Positions 48,301 through 60,510 of a stretch of 64,000 bases of DNA are shown here, in pieces. Under the pieces are notes generated by a model that had not been told where the DNA came from, ran no database searches, and worked only from the letters and a program-made list of their open reading frames with translations. Source of the DNA: Gymnorhina tibicen (taxonomy: Eukaryota > Chordata > Aves > Passeriformes > Artamidae); assembly GCA_013399875.1 (NCBI GenBank), contig VXAZ01006880.1, positions 434,001 through 498,000 on the forward strand, written 5' to 3'. The translations under genes and the position numbers were made by a program. Positions within the stretch are counted from its first letter, which is position 1, and each line of letters begins with the position of its first letter.

Positions 48301-49393
48301 CTTTTTTCTTTGTAAAAGTTTCTAGTAACTTCCTTTTTAGCAGTTTGACTGCAACATTTGCAGTTTTAGTGTGATGCACTACTCTTGGTGCCTGTCTGTG
48401 GTGAAGTCTGGCACTGTGCATTTTTTTCATTGCACTTAGGAAGGAGCCTCTCTTGCTTGCACTTCATTTGCCTCAGTAGTGGAGCTGGCCTCTGAAAGAG
48501 GGAAAACTGTGTCTTGCAAAGATAGTCTGACCAAAACCCAAGAATTTCATTATTCTCTCTTTGCATCCAAAAGCTGGGCACAGAGAACAGGAGAAATATA
48601 CCTCAGTGTGGAAGCCCCACAGTTTGGGCTTAGCTAGGGACTTGGGCCATTTCTGGAAAGGTCACTGTTAGCCTCTGCCAAGGTGGAGTGTAAAGTCAGG
48701 CTCAGGTTCTTCCCACTGAGTTGGGTCTTCAGAAATGGAACAGGGCAGCTTCATGGCTGTATTTCAGAACATGGTGAGAGAACTGTGTGATTTGTTATTT
48801 TCTTTTATACTGGCTTTGGAAGCCAGCAGGAAAAACACGAAGCAGGGTACCCTTCTCATGAATTCGCTAGAGCAGTAATTTTGTATATTATTGAGCAGTA
48901 GCAGCCAGTCCATGGCCTGCAAATGAATTTCTTGGTTGCTTTCTAGTTCCATTTTTGGAAACATACAACAGTGTCTTTTTGGGCCTGATATATAGCTTGG
49001 GTGGAATGTGACAATTTTCTACAAAAACATTTATGTTGAAGCAAAGTGAAAGCACAAAAGCAGAGCTGCTGAATGAGAGCCTTTTTTGTGTTAGCACCCT
49101 CTAACAAATATGAGGTGTTTTCAAGCTAGCTTACCAAGTTCTTGTGAAATTGATTGCAGAAGGAGTCAGATTTTAAAAGCACATAGGAACAACTTCTTCC
49201 TTGTCATCCATTTCCAAAGGCAGCTTAAAACACAAAGACCACTAGCTTTCAGGGAAACTTAATGACACTTGATTACAAAGATTGCTTTTGTGTATGAGAG
49301 CTCAAACCTATTTGTTCCTAGCATTTGAGCTTTCAATTTTTTAAAATAAAATTGCTGAGGTTATAAAAGTTTTTGTTGTCAAAGCATTCTCAG

Positions 49394-49554
49394 GAGCATT
49401 GTCTTAGGGCAGCACCACCAAATGGTTCTTCTCATTTCAAGCACAAGGAGTTTCTAGATCTTTTTCCATTTATAGGGCAAGCTTACAATGTAATTCCACC
49501 ACCCTGCTGTGGCCTGTCTGTGTTAAAAAAGGAGTTTTGTATCACAGGGAGAAG
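49394..49554 (+). CDS. tentative internal coding exon, unknown gene
   Basis: An AG at 49392-49393 (GCATTCTCAG) starts an interval that runs to a good donor (GAGAAG|GTAAGG) at 49554/49555. It is open for 53 codons plus two bases (phase 0 in, 2 out). The peptide begins EHCLRAAPPNGSSHFKHKEF and includes a PPPCCG turn. Its outgoing phase fits the exon at 56604. The acceptor tract is short and no family is recognised. Confidence 0.18.
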
Positions 49555-52500
49555 GTAAGGGACAACATAAGAGGAGTAGGAAAAAGAGATGTTTTACTGT
49601 GGATCACGGGTATTTAATAAACCCAAAGAGGCTCACAGGAGAGCTGACATCATGTCCTCTATGGGGAGAGCCATAGAGCTTCTGATTTCCGTAATGTGCT
49701 GAAGGCACTGAGCCAAAATTAGCACTGATGGCACTGACCAATACAACACCTGTTTTTCAGTAGTGCTGCACTCATTTACTTCAACAACTCTCAGGTGCTC
49801 TGCTTCCTGTTGGGCATTTTTGCCCTGAGTTGTTGTGATGAATAGCTAACTACCTGAGATGCTTTCAATCTTCCATCACAGGGATATGGAAAAAAGGAAT
49901 TGCCAAATGCTGCCACAACTTCTGCTGGTGGTGTGATTTGGTTACAGCCATTGCTGACTGTCATAGATATGGCATTTTCACAGGAAGTCTGAATATCTGT
50001 CCCAGGAAATATTTCTGGCCTTACTGCTCTGTACATGCACACTTGTACACTCTCTTGGCAGTTTTTTTGCACTTAGGTGAGCTTCATAGAAACCAATGGT
50101 TTGCCTTCAGTGAGATGAATTTGGTGTTTGCTGGGTGGTTTGATGTAACAGTAAAAATAAAACTTGCGTGCCTTAGGTGCCTTCTAATCCTGATTATAGA
50201 TGAACAGAGAAATTAGATTTGGGTTGAGTTACAGGTGCCTGTTCCCACCCTTAACCTTTCTGAGACTGCATAAAATTTTCCAAGGGAATGCATGAAAGCC
50301 TCTCTTTTCAGATGTCTGAAAAATAGGTTGGATACAGCAGTAGCAAGTATCCTATAGGGAACATTTCAGCACTGTAAAGTGGTCTACATGGCTCAGATTC
50401 AGAGACAGAAAAAGATTCATTAAGTACAGAGCAACAATAATTGTGCAGCTGAGGTGCTAAAAAACACAAGCATTTGCATTTCTCTTTTGAGTCTCTGAAG
50501 CAGCAGCTTGCTTGCCAGTAGCTGAATTCCTCTTAAATATATGTGACATAGCCATTTCCTTATTATCACTTTTATAGACAAGGGATCCAGTAGCACATTA
50601 CTTCTTAAATGTCCTGCCATTATGAAGGGATTTGCTGTTCATTGTAATAATGCCAATCATGATGAATTCATTTTGCATTCATGTAGATGTCATGAGCACT
50701 TTAGATTATTTTCTCCCCTAATTTAAATCAGTCAAGGGACACTTAAAAGCAGTATCCGTACACCCATTGCCCTGCCAATGAGCAAAGGAAAAGCATGTCT
50801 GTAGATTCAGGCTAGCATAATCCCCTGCGCAGCAGGGAAGCTTCCTCCTGGCTAGAAATTAGCAACCAGCCCTTCTGGATTGATTGACTCTTCCTTGTGA
50901 CAGCATGGACCTTAATCAATTTGTTGCATACACAACAGGCACATCTGTGCCTGCCGAAGGCATTCCACTGTCATTTAGTGGCTGGCTCAATTTAATGGAC
51001 CACTTACTGTATCAGATACCTGCTTTGAGGGTCTTTTGGAGCTGGGGAAAGGAAGGAACTCTGTATTTATCAGAAGAATCATCTTTCTTTTTTTGCAGAG
51101 TGCTCTGGGTGCTTCCCCTCACATAAGTGCACTTCATCTATGAAAGGCTGGCGCTGCCATGATCAGCTTGTTGTCAGTGGATAAACTCTGTAGTTCAGTG
51201 ATGCAGAATGTCTGCTCAGTGAACTGGGAGAGAGAAATAATTTGGTGGCAGATGTTTGGAGTTCAAACAGCACTAAACTTCCAAGTGCTAATGTGAATTG
51301 CAGAGTGTGTGGGGAGGGTACAGAAGGGGAGAAGCACCAGGGGACCAGAGGGCTTGTGCAGAGTGAAGAGGGCCAAAGGGAGGCATTTAAATGACTCCAC
51401 AGCTCTCCTACTTAAACCAAGTTCTAGTGGGTCATCATGCTGCAAAGGAAAACATGCAAGTTTTTACACACCATACACTCACAGCTTTTCCTGATGCTCT
51501 CTAAGATTTTTGAAGGTCTGAGCACTTCAGGTGACTCTGGAAGCCCACCAAAACTATTTTGTGTATCACTGGGCACAGAAGTTACTCAAGTTTCCCAACA
51601 CTGTTGTGAGTCAGCTGAGAAAACAGTGGTGTTGAGGAACTATGTGATCAGCTGGGGGTCATTTATGAGGTAAGCTGCAGGAAAGATTGGACTGTTGAAG
51701 CCCCAGTCCCCAGATTTCTGTCCTATATTTCCAGTCTCCTCTGTTCTTTCCCCATGTCTTAGTAGGTAAGTCTGGTGCCATTTTACTATATCAGACCCAG
51801 CTGGCCCCAAAATATCTGTGACTTCACACCAGGACTGTGACTATGGTTCAGGTCTGTGTCCTAAGCACTGAGTCATCAAATCGAGCATTCAGGTATCCAG
51901 CTGGCTGGCTTCATTTTCAGAGGCTGAAAGAGGGAAAGGATGGGAAACAAAAGGAGACCCAGTTTAAACCAGAGCAGCACAAGTAGGGAAAATGCTGAGT
52001 AGAAACCCAATAGACATTTTTGTTAATGCAGTCACGATCTCATCATGAATAAAACAATGTGTTTCACTTGACCACTCCATCTAATAAGGATTCACCTCCA
52101 CTGGATTCTATCATTTTCAAAGTAATGAAATCTCTGCATCACCTTGAAAGAGATAATTTGACCCGTATGTTTATATGCATGTACATGACAGCAATTTCTA
52201 GGGGCACCCAGTAGGTCCATTGCTACTTACACTTTTGATGCAGGAGAGAGGCTTCTTCTCAGGTTTATTGGTTCAGACAGCTAGCTGGGAGTCATGGGCT
52301 TGAAACCACCAGTCTGCCCCTGCTGCGATCAACGCTCTCTTTCCACACCAAGAAGGCTGTCATGTGGTTCAGGCATAATCACTTTAGATGCTGAACTGCA
52401 AGGAGGAATTCTTAATGTGAAAGGGGAGTGTGCAGATGGGGAGTGAAAGCAAAATAGCTGTTGTACTTCAGAAATAGATTCTTAGTTCATTTGGAAATAT

Positions 52501-54250
52501 TCCTTTATGGATAAGCTCTTCTAGGTACCACTATACTTTATTGCTTTTTTTAGGTGGAAATTTATACTGGTTAATAGCTGCTGCTTCGTGTCTATGCTAG
52601 AAGGGACTGGGAGAGGGGCAATAGACCTGCCCAGGTCCTGTGGTCACTTCTTCATGTAGTCTTAGCATATTAAGTCAAATCAATTACTGCTGCCAAGACT
52701 TCCATATACCTTATCTCATAGCTGAATCCAAGGTTTATAATTTTGGGACATTTTTCTCTCTGGTTTAGTAGAAGCGAAGGCAGCAGATTTCGTTTGGTTG
52801 TGCCCCTCCTGTTGTATAAAGTGGCAGAGCTGTGGAGATTGATCATACAAGCTGCTATAGCTTTTGGTCCTGGCTCGTTTTTTAACCATTCTCAAAAAAT
52901 GTGAAGTATTTCCAGCACTGAAGGTCTAGCATCTTTCCTATCTCATGTTTCAGTAAATATTTCAGTTAAAGTTCAGGTAAGTTGCACCTTCAGATGGAGA
53001 TTGTATAAACCTTGCTGATTTTTTTTGTTGAATAGTTTTTATGGAGTTTTTTTTGGAAGTGTCCAAGAATCAACTCCAAATTCAATTTAGGAACAGCAGC
53101 AGACTGTGCAAACATATGTGAAGTTAGAGAGGAAAGCAGTTTGTTGTGAAAGGAGACTTTAGAATTTTTCACCTTCCAGGCAGTTGTGTAGCATCAGTGG
53201 CACACTGAACCTCGAGAGATTACTGTAAGAGTGTGACTGTGGTGTTCTTTGCTGATTATTAACTTGAGATGCAGAACTCTTTTTGTGTGCAGTACTACTC
53301 TGCAAGAAAAAAAAGGAATTCAATATATAGGCCAATGTTTGCCCCATTATCTCTTAATTTAAGTTGTTCTTTGGCATCAGTACTTACAGGCATGGCATCA
53401 AAGTGCCACTCAGAAATGCTTATGGAGATTACAGCTGGGAAATTACATCCTCTCTTAAGACAAGGCCAGCACTACGTGGGTGAAGGACAATTTCCTAAGC
53501 GCAGTGACAGCAGCGTAACCATCAGTGCTGCTTCTGCAAGGAGCCACGCATTGCCCTAGAGGCAAAACTTAATGGTGCTCAAGCCTTGCAAACTACCTCA
53601 GTGACCTGGTGGTACTAGACTGTGAAGTCTGTGTAGAAGAACATTCATGGTAATTAATCCACTCTGTCCCCAAGCCACTGGTGGTGGACTGTAGTATGTT
53701 TTTTGTCCAGTTTTAATCAGAAGTGGATTGTATGGGAAATGAAAAAGAAGAACTGAAATCTTATATTGGATCATAGACCTGCTCTATTTACTTTGCAGGG
53801 TTTAGTTTTAATTCCTGCTCTGGCTGTGTTCAGATGAGCCCAGGCAAAGTAAGGAAACTGTACTACAAGAGGCCTGGAGACTTGACATTTCACCACTGGA
53901 ACTGGGGATGGTTTGAGGATGGAGTGTGGGAACTGGCCAGTCGACCCTGAAGATGAAAAACAAATGATGAAGGTGAGATTAACCTGAAATACCCTGCATA
54001 GTTTCAAGGGAGGTGTTTTTCTAAACAATTTCTAAGTGATCCCCAGCTTTTAAGAAATGTGTGTTTTGCAAGAAATATGTAGTACTCACTCTTCAAACAA
54101 TAAATGTAAATTACCCTCTTTAGTGAAATCATGCATTTTTATATAAGAGAGAACATTTTCCATGTTAAAGCTGCAATTACCCCTTGTTTTATCTGGTATA
54201 AAACCTTTGCATTAGCTGGCAGAGTGGCTCATTAAACCTTCTCCAGCTTG

Positions 54251-54263
54251 AGTGTGTGTGTGT
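54251..54263 (+). repeat. short (GT)n repeat
   Basis: About six GT units; a common vertebrate microsatellite. Confidence 0.7.
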
Positions 54264-56603
54264 TGGGCAGGCAAGTGCACATGCCACTGTCAGTGGTGAA
54301 GAACACTGCTGTGATCCAGCTTCTTGGAAATGGCAGTTCCCACTCCAGTCCTCTCTGCCTGGAGCAGACCTGGAGAAACCTTTTTGCTTCAGAGGGAGGC
54401 CACCACCCTGGTCTCCATGCCAGGATTTTGCCACTGAGTTATGGCATATTATCAAGAAAGGGGGTTTATGTGCTTTAAGACATCTGGATGCTGAGTTCCC
54501 ATTAAAAAAAGAAGGGTAAGGGCATCCATATTGCCCAGGCAGCTTCTGAAACATCAGTCTTAGTAGTAGTATTAAATCTAATTCATTAGTATTAATTATA
54601 GAAGTGCCTTTAGAAATGACTCAGAGGTCTAAGAGAATAGTCACTGTTTGAAAGACCTTGGTTAGCCATGTTTATACAAGAGTCCACTTGACCGCAGTGG
54701 GAATTTTGGTTTGCTTTGTTTGGGTTTTTGGACAAATGTTTGGATTTGGCCAGTATAACAGTAGACTCTTGCCAGAGTTTCGCTGTCAGCTGCTTTTTCC
54801 AGCTATGTTGGAGTGCACATGTCTTCTGAGAAGCATAGCTGGTTCCTGCAAGCGGACATGCTGACCAGCTGTCTCCTGGGACACTTGGGCAGGACTCTGG
54901 TGGGCACATGGGCAACAGGACAAGGCCTGGGTTAACGTGCTGCATCTCAGCTTTGTGCCTGCACATGTGTCAGTACTTCACGTTGGATGTGCCATTTGTG
55001 TTGCTCTATTTGGCTGAGCTGCAGGCAAGATACCAAATCTGTCCTAGCTACTGTCACGTCTAAATGCAGCTCAATTTTGATCAATGATTATTAAAAGTGA
55101 ATCTGTACCTTTTTCTGGCATCTAATGGCTCTGGGGGTAGGTAATTTTATTGTCTGGTCTAGAAACGGAAAATTTTTGCAGTGCTACTTTTTTATTTATG
55201 GTCCCAGATGGAAAGCACTCAAGTCCTGAAAAACATCCAGATGTCTCTGTGGCACATTTTCCCTACTCTTCTGAGGGTGTATGAGAGGGGCAATTCTATC
55301 CTTCATTTAGATATAAATGCTACCCACTTTTCTCATTTCTTAAATACACTTTTTGGGTACTTAATAATGGAAAAAAGTACTGCTCAGTTTTTCTGCCCTT
55401 CTTACTCTATAAAGTGAGTTGTCAGAAGAGACATTTGCTATTGCAAAATAATCTCCACTAAATTCACTCTTCCAGAGGAGCCTGAAGATGAGCAGGCTAA
55501 GAGCCTGGGACACCACGAGATACAAGACAGTCTAACTCTGCCCTTGGAGCAGTTGCCCACTGGAAGTGATGGAGAGCTCAGGTTTGCATGGGAGCCCCTC
55601 ATAGCAGTCATAGGGCCTGTCCCAGGCTCCCTGGCTAAATGGAGGCCTCATCGCTCCAGTGCGATGCAGCATCAGAAAGCCCTCTGAGGACAGGGATTCA
55701 CTTTGGCATAAATACCACTTTGTCCATTTTGTCCAGTGTATCTGGAAGGGAAGTTGCTAATGAGTCATGGTAATGGGTGTGAGCTCCCAAACATTTAAGC
55801 AGAGCTAGTGAGCAAGAAATAACTGTAACCTTTTTTCTTCTTACCTCTTCCAATGTGTATTTAATAGAAAAAAGTGTGCCTGGTCCTTGTCATCTTTTAT
55901 TATTGTTGTTCATTATGTGGTATCCCAGGGAGATATTCTTGTTTTTATGTGAGTGAATGTACTACTTACTTATCAGATAATCATGGAGCTCCCCCTTCAT
56001 CACTGAGAGGAAGTGGAAGAATTAATTATAGAGACAATCAACTGTTCAGCCTCAAAGACTGAAACAATATCAGAATCTGGTACCTAATGAGGAGTGAAAC
56101 AACATGAATGAGATTTTTTCTGGGAGTTTTGCCTGTTCCTCTCAGTTTTCAGGTCATCTAAGTCAGAAAATTCTTACTCAAGATGGATGTTTAAACTACG
56201 GTGAACAAGATGGTTGGACAATCTCAGCCTTAACATTACTCTTATCCCAAGGGTGATTCCCACTTTTGACATTTAAAATTTCTAAAAAACAGAAATAGAA
56301 TTTTTAGGCCCTAGGTCTAAATTAATGAAGTAGCTTAAATAAGCACAAAAATTTAAAACTAAGAGGAAAATTTCACATGGCTCCCCAGAGAGAGAGTAAG
56401 AACTGTCAAAAACCAGCTTGAGCTGGACTCAAAGCAAAGGCAAATAAAGCAAAAAGAAAAAAGATCTTGCAGTCAAATAATTACAAAGCAAGGAAAGAGT
56501 GGGGGGATGGAGGGAGATGCACTGTGCAATAAGGGTGGGTTACAGTTAAATGTAACATCGGTGAAGCTCCCAAACTAAGAAACTGCTTTGTCTTTCTGTT
56601 CAG

Positions 56604-56679
56604 GAAAGATGGTTTTGTTGGACCTGATCAAGACAATACTTTCCCACCCTTGTTAAATACTGGGGTGGACAAAAGGAAG
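56604..56679 (+). CDS. tentative internal coding exon, unknown gene
   Basis: A strong acceptor (TTTGTCTTTCTGTTCAG) ends at 56603 and a good donor (AGGAAG|GTAACA) lies at 56679/56680. The 76-nt interval is open as one base plus 25 codons (phase 2 in, 0 out). The peptide begins KDGFVGPDQDNTFPPLLNTG. Both splice sites are better than average for the window. The short length means openness proves little, and no family is recognised. Confidence 0.22.
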
Positions 56680-56984
56680 GTAACAGTAGCTCTGAGGTAG
56701 AAAGGAGAGACAACTACCTGATTCTAGGTGGTGCAAAACTTTGAGACTTCAGTGGACATGTCTGAGGGGTTGGTTATATCTTTCCCTGCTGCAATTTGTG
56801 CATGAAGTCCTGGTGTCAAAGTAAGAATTTTGTGGCTTTTTAAAATAAACATGAAATCTGAATTTACACCATTTGACTAAACAACAGGAAACCTCAGGGA
56901 CAGGCAGACATACTAATCTAACCTCAGTTCATATTCATGTCTATAGACCAATTTGGGAAGCAGAGAATGACCAAGAATGGATGC

Positions 56985-57090
56985 AAAGTAGAAAAAACCC
57001 CAAAGATTATCCTGATTTGGAAGGGACTCACAAGGACTGACCAGTTGCTGAGTGGTGTGCACTTTGATTCTGCCACTGGACCAGTGGAAT
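56985..57090 (-). mobile_element. possible LINE/LTR tail fragment
   Basis: ATTATCCTGATTTGGAAGGG followed by ACTCACAAGGAC resembles a tail motif repeated widely in passerine genomes ('CCTGATTTGGAAGGGACCCACAAGGA'). It is best read as the reverse complement of a CR1-type 3' end. The match covers only about 35 bp clearly, so family and limits are uncertain. Confidence 0.35.
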
Positions 57091-57469
57091 GGCCTCCTGT
57101 GGAGAGGCACCCATCCTGTGAACTGCTGTGCCACACCCTGTTCACCAACAGTCCCCAGGATTACTTAATGTGGCCCTGGAGGCATCCACTATCCCTCTCA
57201 ATCCCACCTACACCTCTGCAGCCACTCCCAGGGGAGCTGCCAGCTCCCAGCCAGTGTTGGTGCTCTCTGTTGCACCCCTGGCTCTAGAAACTCACCTGGT
57301 TTGCTGCAATTCCCTGCTCCACTGCAGGATGTGCCCGAGCCAGAGCTGTTATCCTTGGCAAGTGACCAAATAAATACAACATAGGGTTTTCAGAGATTGT
57401 GCCAAATTTATATGATACCTTTAAGTAATGAAATAACTGATCATCTTGGCAAAGAAATGCAATAAACAG

Positions 57470-58560
57470 AAATTATTTGAAGCCACAATTCACAGGGAGT
57501 TGAATAAACTGGAGAAGATGGGGATTAGAAAGTAGCAGAAGCACATGGGTAACAAGGAGATGCCAGGAAGTGATAGGAAGGTTGGAGGGAGGTTATTGAG
57601 ACTTCATCAGTGAATGGTTTGGGGACCAGTCTTGCTTAATATTTTTTATTAGTGACTTTGGCTCAGAAAGTAGAGAGAGTTAATGAAACAGCTTTCTGTT
57701 ACTGACATGAAGTTGTGAGACACATCGATAAAAGGAAGATCAAGATACTGTGGAAGAAGAATTGGATGACCTTGAAGATTATGCTGTAGAAATGTTGTAA
57801 AATGGCATGGTACCAAGTACAAGGTTATTCTCCTAAGGATTAAACATAATCTGCTTTGCTGGAAAATGGGCTCATAACTTAGAGAGGACTGAGGCACTAG
57901 TGCTTGTGGCTTGGTCCAGATAAGACTAGCAGCATTTGTTTTGTCTGGAAATTCAATTATTTTATTGCAGAGAAGGGTTGGGTTAATTTGCGCAACATGT
58001 TTTTTGAAAACCTGTACTGTATTTTGCAGCATAAGATGCCAATGTGATGCAGCTGCAGAAAGGGCAAATGCAATCCTCTCTGTACAGTTGATAGAGAGGG
58101 GCATTACAGCTGTTGTGTATTTGGAATCAAGAGTGCAGTTCTGGTCACTCATACTCAAAAAGGATGAACTTAGAAATGTGTTCACTGATGGTTTGCTTTA
58201 AGGAAAAGGTAACAAAAAAAGGGAGAAGAAGATTTGTGTTACATAGTAAAATGATGGCAAAGAGGCAACAGGGGTTTGCCCTGTGTGTTGGAAAGAATAA
58301 TTTAACCTAACAGACAGTCTTGGCACAAGAACAGCAGGCCATAGATTATTGAGGAATACATTCAGGCTAGCAATTAGAAGAAAGTTTTTAACTGTAGGGA
58401 AAGTGAGGCTCTGAAGTAGACTTCCACTTAGAGAATTTGGAACAGCACAATTTTGTTCCTGATGAAAAACAAAGGTGAAAATATGACTAGTTCAAGATGG
58501 AGCCTAACCTGGACAGAATGAATTTACCTGTGATAGATGGAAACAGGGCTTGGGTGGTTC
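57470..58560 (+). mobile_element. CR1: CR1 LINE, 3' part of ORF2 and tail, degenerate
   Basis: About 1.1 kb follows the CR1 order in sense. It starts with AACTGGAGAAGATGGGGATT and GGTTGGAGGGAGGTTA, then GGACCAGTCTTGCTTAATAT and TTATTAGTGACTTTGGC. Next come GCCAATGTGATGCAGCTGCA with GGCAAATGCAATCCT. The 'VQFW' block follows (GTGCAGTTCTGGTCACTCAT), then AAAAAGGATGAACTTAGAAA. The end is marked by CAGGCTAGCAATTAGAAG and ACTAGTTCAAGATGGAGCC. The family encodes an endonuclease/reverse transcriptase. Here the FADD catalytic region is lost to substitutions and indels, and multiple stops and frameshifts break the frame. The subtype resembles the old CR1 lineage also seen in turtles and crocodilians. 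The 178-codon minus-strand frame at 57649-58185 is antisense to this element. Confidence 0.9.
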
Positions 58561-59779
58561 AGAGGGAGTCTTTGCATCCTGGGTTCTTCATTTTATCCCA
58601 GGGTGACTGAAGAGTGAATGCAGTTGCCCTGTGTCCCTGCAGATCTCAGTTTTACATATATATAGTTGGAAACACTGCACACCTGTGGTAAAAAGTATGG
58701 TTTGACGGCACTTGGTGTGGCACTTTGAGAGCTTGAGGGGAGAGGAAGCAATTTGGCTGAGGAGACGTTTGGTGAAGCAGGTGAGAGGAGTGTGCCAGCA
58801 GATAGGAATCTACCTGGCAGCAATTAAAAGACAGGTTTACAGCAGTCTTTCTAATGAGAGCATCGTTTGAGAGCTTGTGAAAGCACATGAATACATGATC
58901 AATCACTAGTCAGTTCTCTCCAGGGAAATGGACATGTGATGAGCCAGTACCTCAGGGTGCATGATGTAGTCTTGGTGAGTGCTACGTGTGCTCTAGGGGT
59001 TCATCTCACTGTCTTAATTATGTGGATTTTTTTTAATCTTCCTTTTCCCTCTTCCTGTAATTTCCCATTTGTCTAGTTATCAGATTGCATCATGAAATTT
59101 CTCAGCTCCTCATTTGCTAAGGGATATTCTTATAATTACTATAATATAATTTGTAGGTGTTCAATTTTATAAAAAGAGGCACCTGAGCATGAGCCAAGTG
59201 CAGCCTAAATAATTTTCTGATCTGAGGAAGTCAGGGGATTGTTCCTGGGAAGAAACCCAAATATTTATGATTTAGCAAACAATCGCATTTCTAGGCAAAG
59301 GACTTTCAAATAAAAACAATTTTAAGACAAAAGTCAACAGCTCAAAGAAATAATGTTCTCAAGTCACGCTTCTCTTGCCATTTTTAAGTACAGCCTTGCT
59401 TTAATGTGTCTTTGTTTACCATAAACCATGACTTCTAATCCACTGCAGGTGCAGCATCATCTTATACACTGTCACTGCCACCATTTTGATGAATCAAGTA
59501 GGCTGACATTTGATTCAGAAGAACAGTTTGGTCATGTCTCTGTTCTAGAAATCTAGCAGGTTCCTGGATATTACAGAGACAACAGTATCAAGCAGTCAGT
59601 TGGTTAAGTGCCTGCATCTTTCTCTTGAACTTTAGAAATGGACAAAGACAGTGTCTTGTGTAATAATTCATTCTTCTGCTGGCCCCAGTGCCCCTGGTCA
59701 AAGGCATCATTCCAAGATGCTGAGTGCAACATTTGGAACAGCACGTTCTTGTTCTTATGAAAAATCAAGCTTGAATGGC

Positions 59780-59900
59780 AGCGAATGTGTCCATCTTTCA
59801 TGAGGCAGTGAACTGACTGCTTGTCAGCTGCTTCTCGCAGGTCACGTCTGTCAGGCAGCGAGAATGAATTGGAACCAGCCTGACATGGACAGCCTGGTGA
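59780..59900 (-). repeat. possible MIR-like remnant
   Basis: Read on the minus strand, GGTTCCAATTCATTCTCGC, CTGACAGACGTGACCTGCG and CACTGCCTCATGAAAGATGG follow the MIR order, but with much divergence. The 122-codon minus-strand open frame at 59604-59972 overlaps it and is likely non-coding. Confidence 0.25.
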
Positions 59901-60487
59901 AATGCCCCACGGTGCTGTGAGCAGAAACAGCCACTGTGGGAATGGGTGGGGCAGTGGTATAGCTGGGGGCATTGTGGACCATCCCAGTCTCTCCTCTTTA
60001 CTTTTGGATTTTTACATACATCTGTGATAGGAACTAGAGGCTTTTGTGCTTGTGCTGGATGTTGGCCTGTTTTAAAGGAAGTTGGCCCTTACAAGATCAT
60101 TCTGCTGTTGTGAGTGGCACAAAAGATGTGTCACACTGTTAAATGCTGCAGTGGTCCTTGTCCTGTTGCAGCTCCAATGCAAATCACTAGAAACACTCCT
60201 GCACCAGTTGCATGGGAGGAATGATGGCTTTCACTGGCTCTGAAATCACATTTCTTGTGAGACGAGGTGACAATACAGAAAGAATCAAGTATAGGTGTAT
60301 TGTACAGTTTGCATTACAATGCATGTAGTGGTTCACAGAACACAAATAGGAAAGAGGTGAGAGGTCTGACTGGTTAGCCATGTTGTAAATACTTTGAAAA
60401 GATGGTAACCAGTCTTAATACAAAAGGCTCTAGCACCCATATTGTCTGCAAAGCTTTACCTGGACCATCTATTTAACTTAGAGAAAC

Positions 60488-60510
60488 AATAAAAAATAAT
60501 AATAAAAAAA
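60488..60510 (+). repeat. A/T-rich (AAT)n low-complexity tract
   Basis: AATAATAATA flanked by A-runs; a minor low-complexity piece containing AATAAA-like strings that should not be read as a polyadenylation signal without other support. Confidence 0.6.

Larger units (their letters stand above)
45366..56980. other. unique non-coding sequence
   Basis: No recognisable gene. It contains the tentative exons at 49394-49554 and 56604-56679. Further acceptor-led open stretches lie near 47878, 51099, 53393 and 53803. The first three lack a donor and could only be last exons; the fourth may be a decayed SINE. The segment 50620-50800 is AT-rich and could be regulatory. Nothing else stands out. Confidence 0.5.

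Noticed and set aside
53803..53950. Acceptor followed by a tryptophan-rich open frame ending in TGA
   Set aside because: The start resembles a decayed SINE (AATTCCTGCTCTGGCTGTG), and the opposite strand is open as well.
57649..58185. 178-codon minus-strand frame
   Set aside because: It is antisense to the CR1 LINE at 57470-58560.
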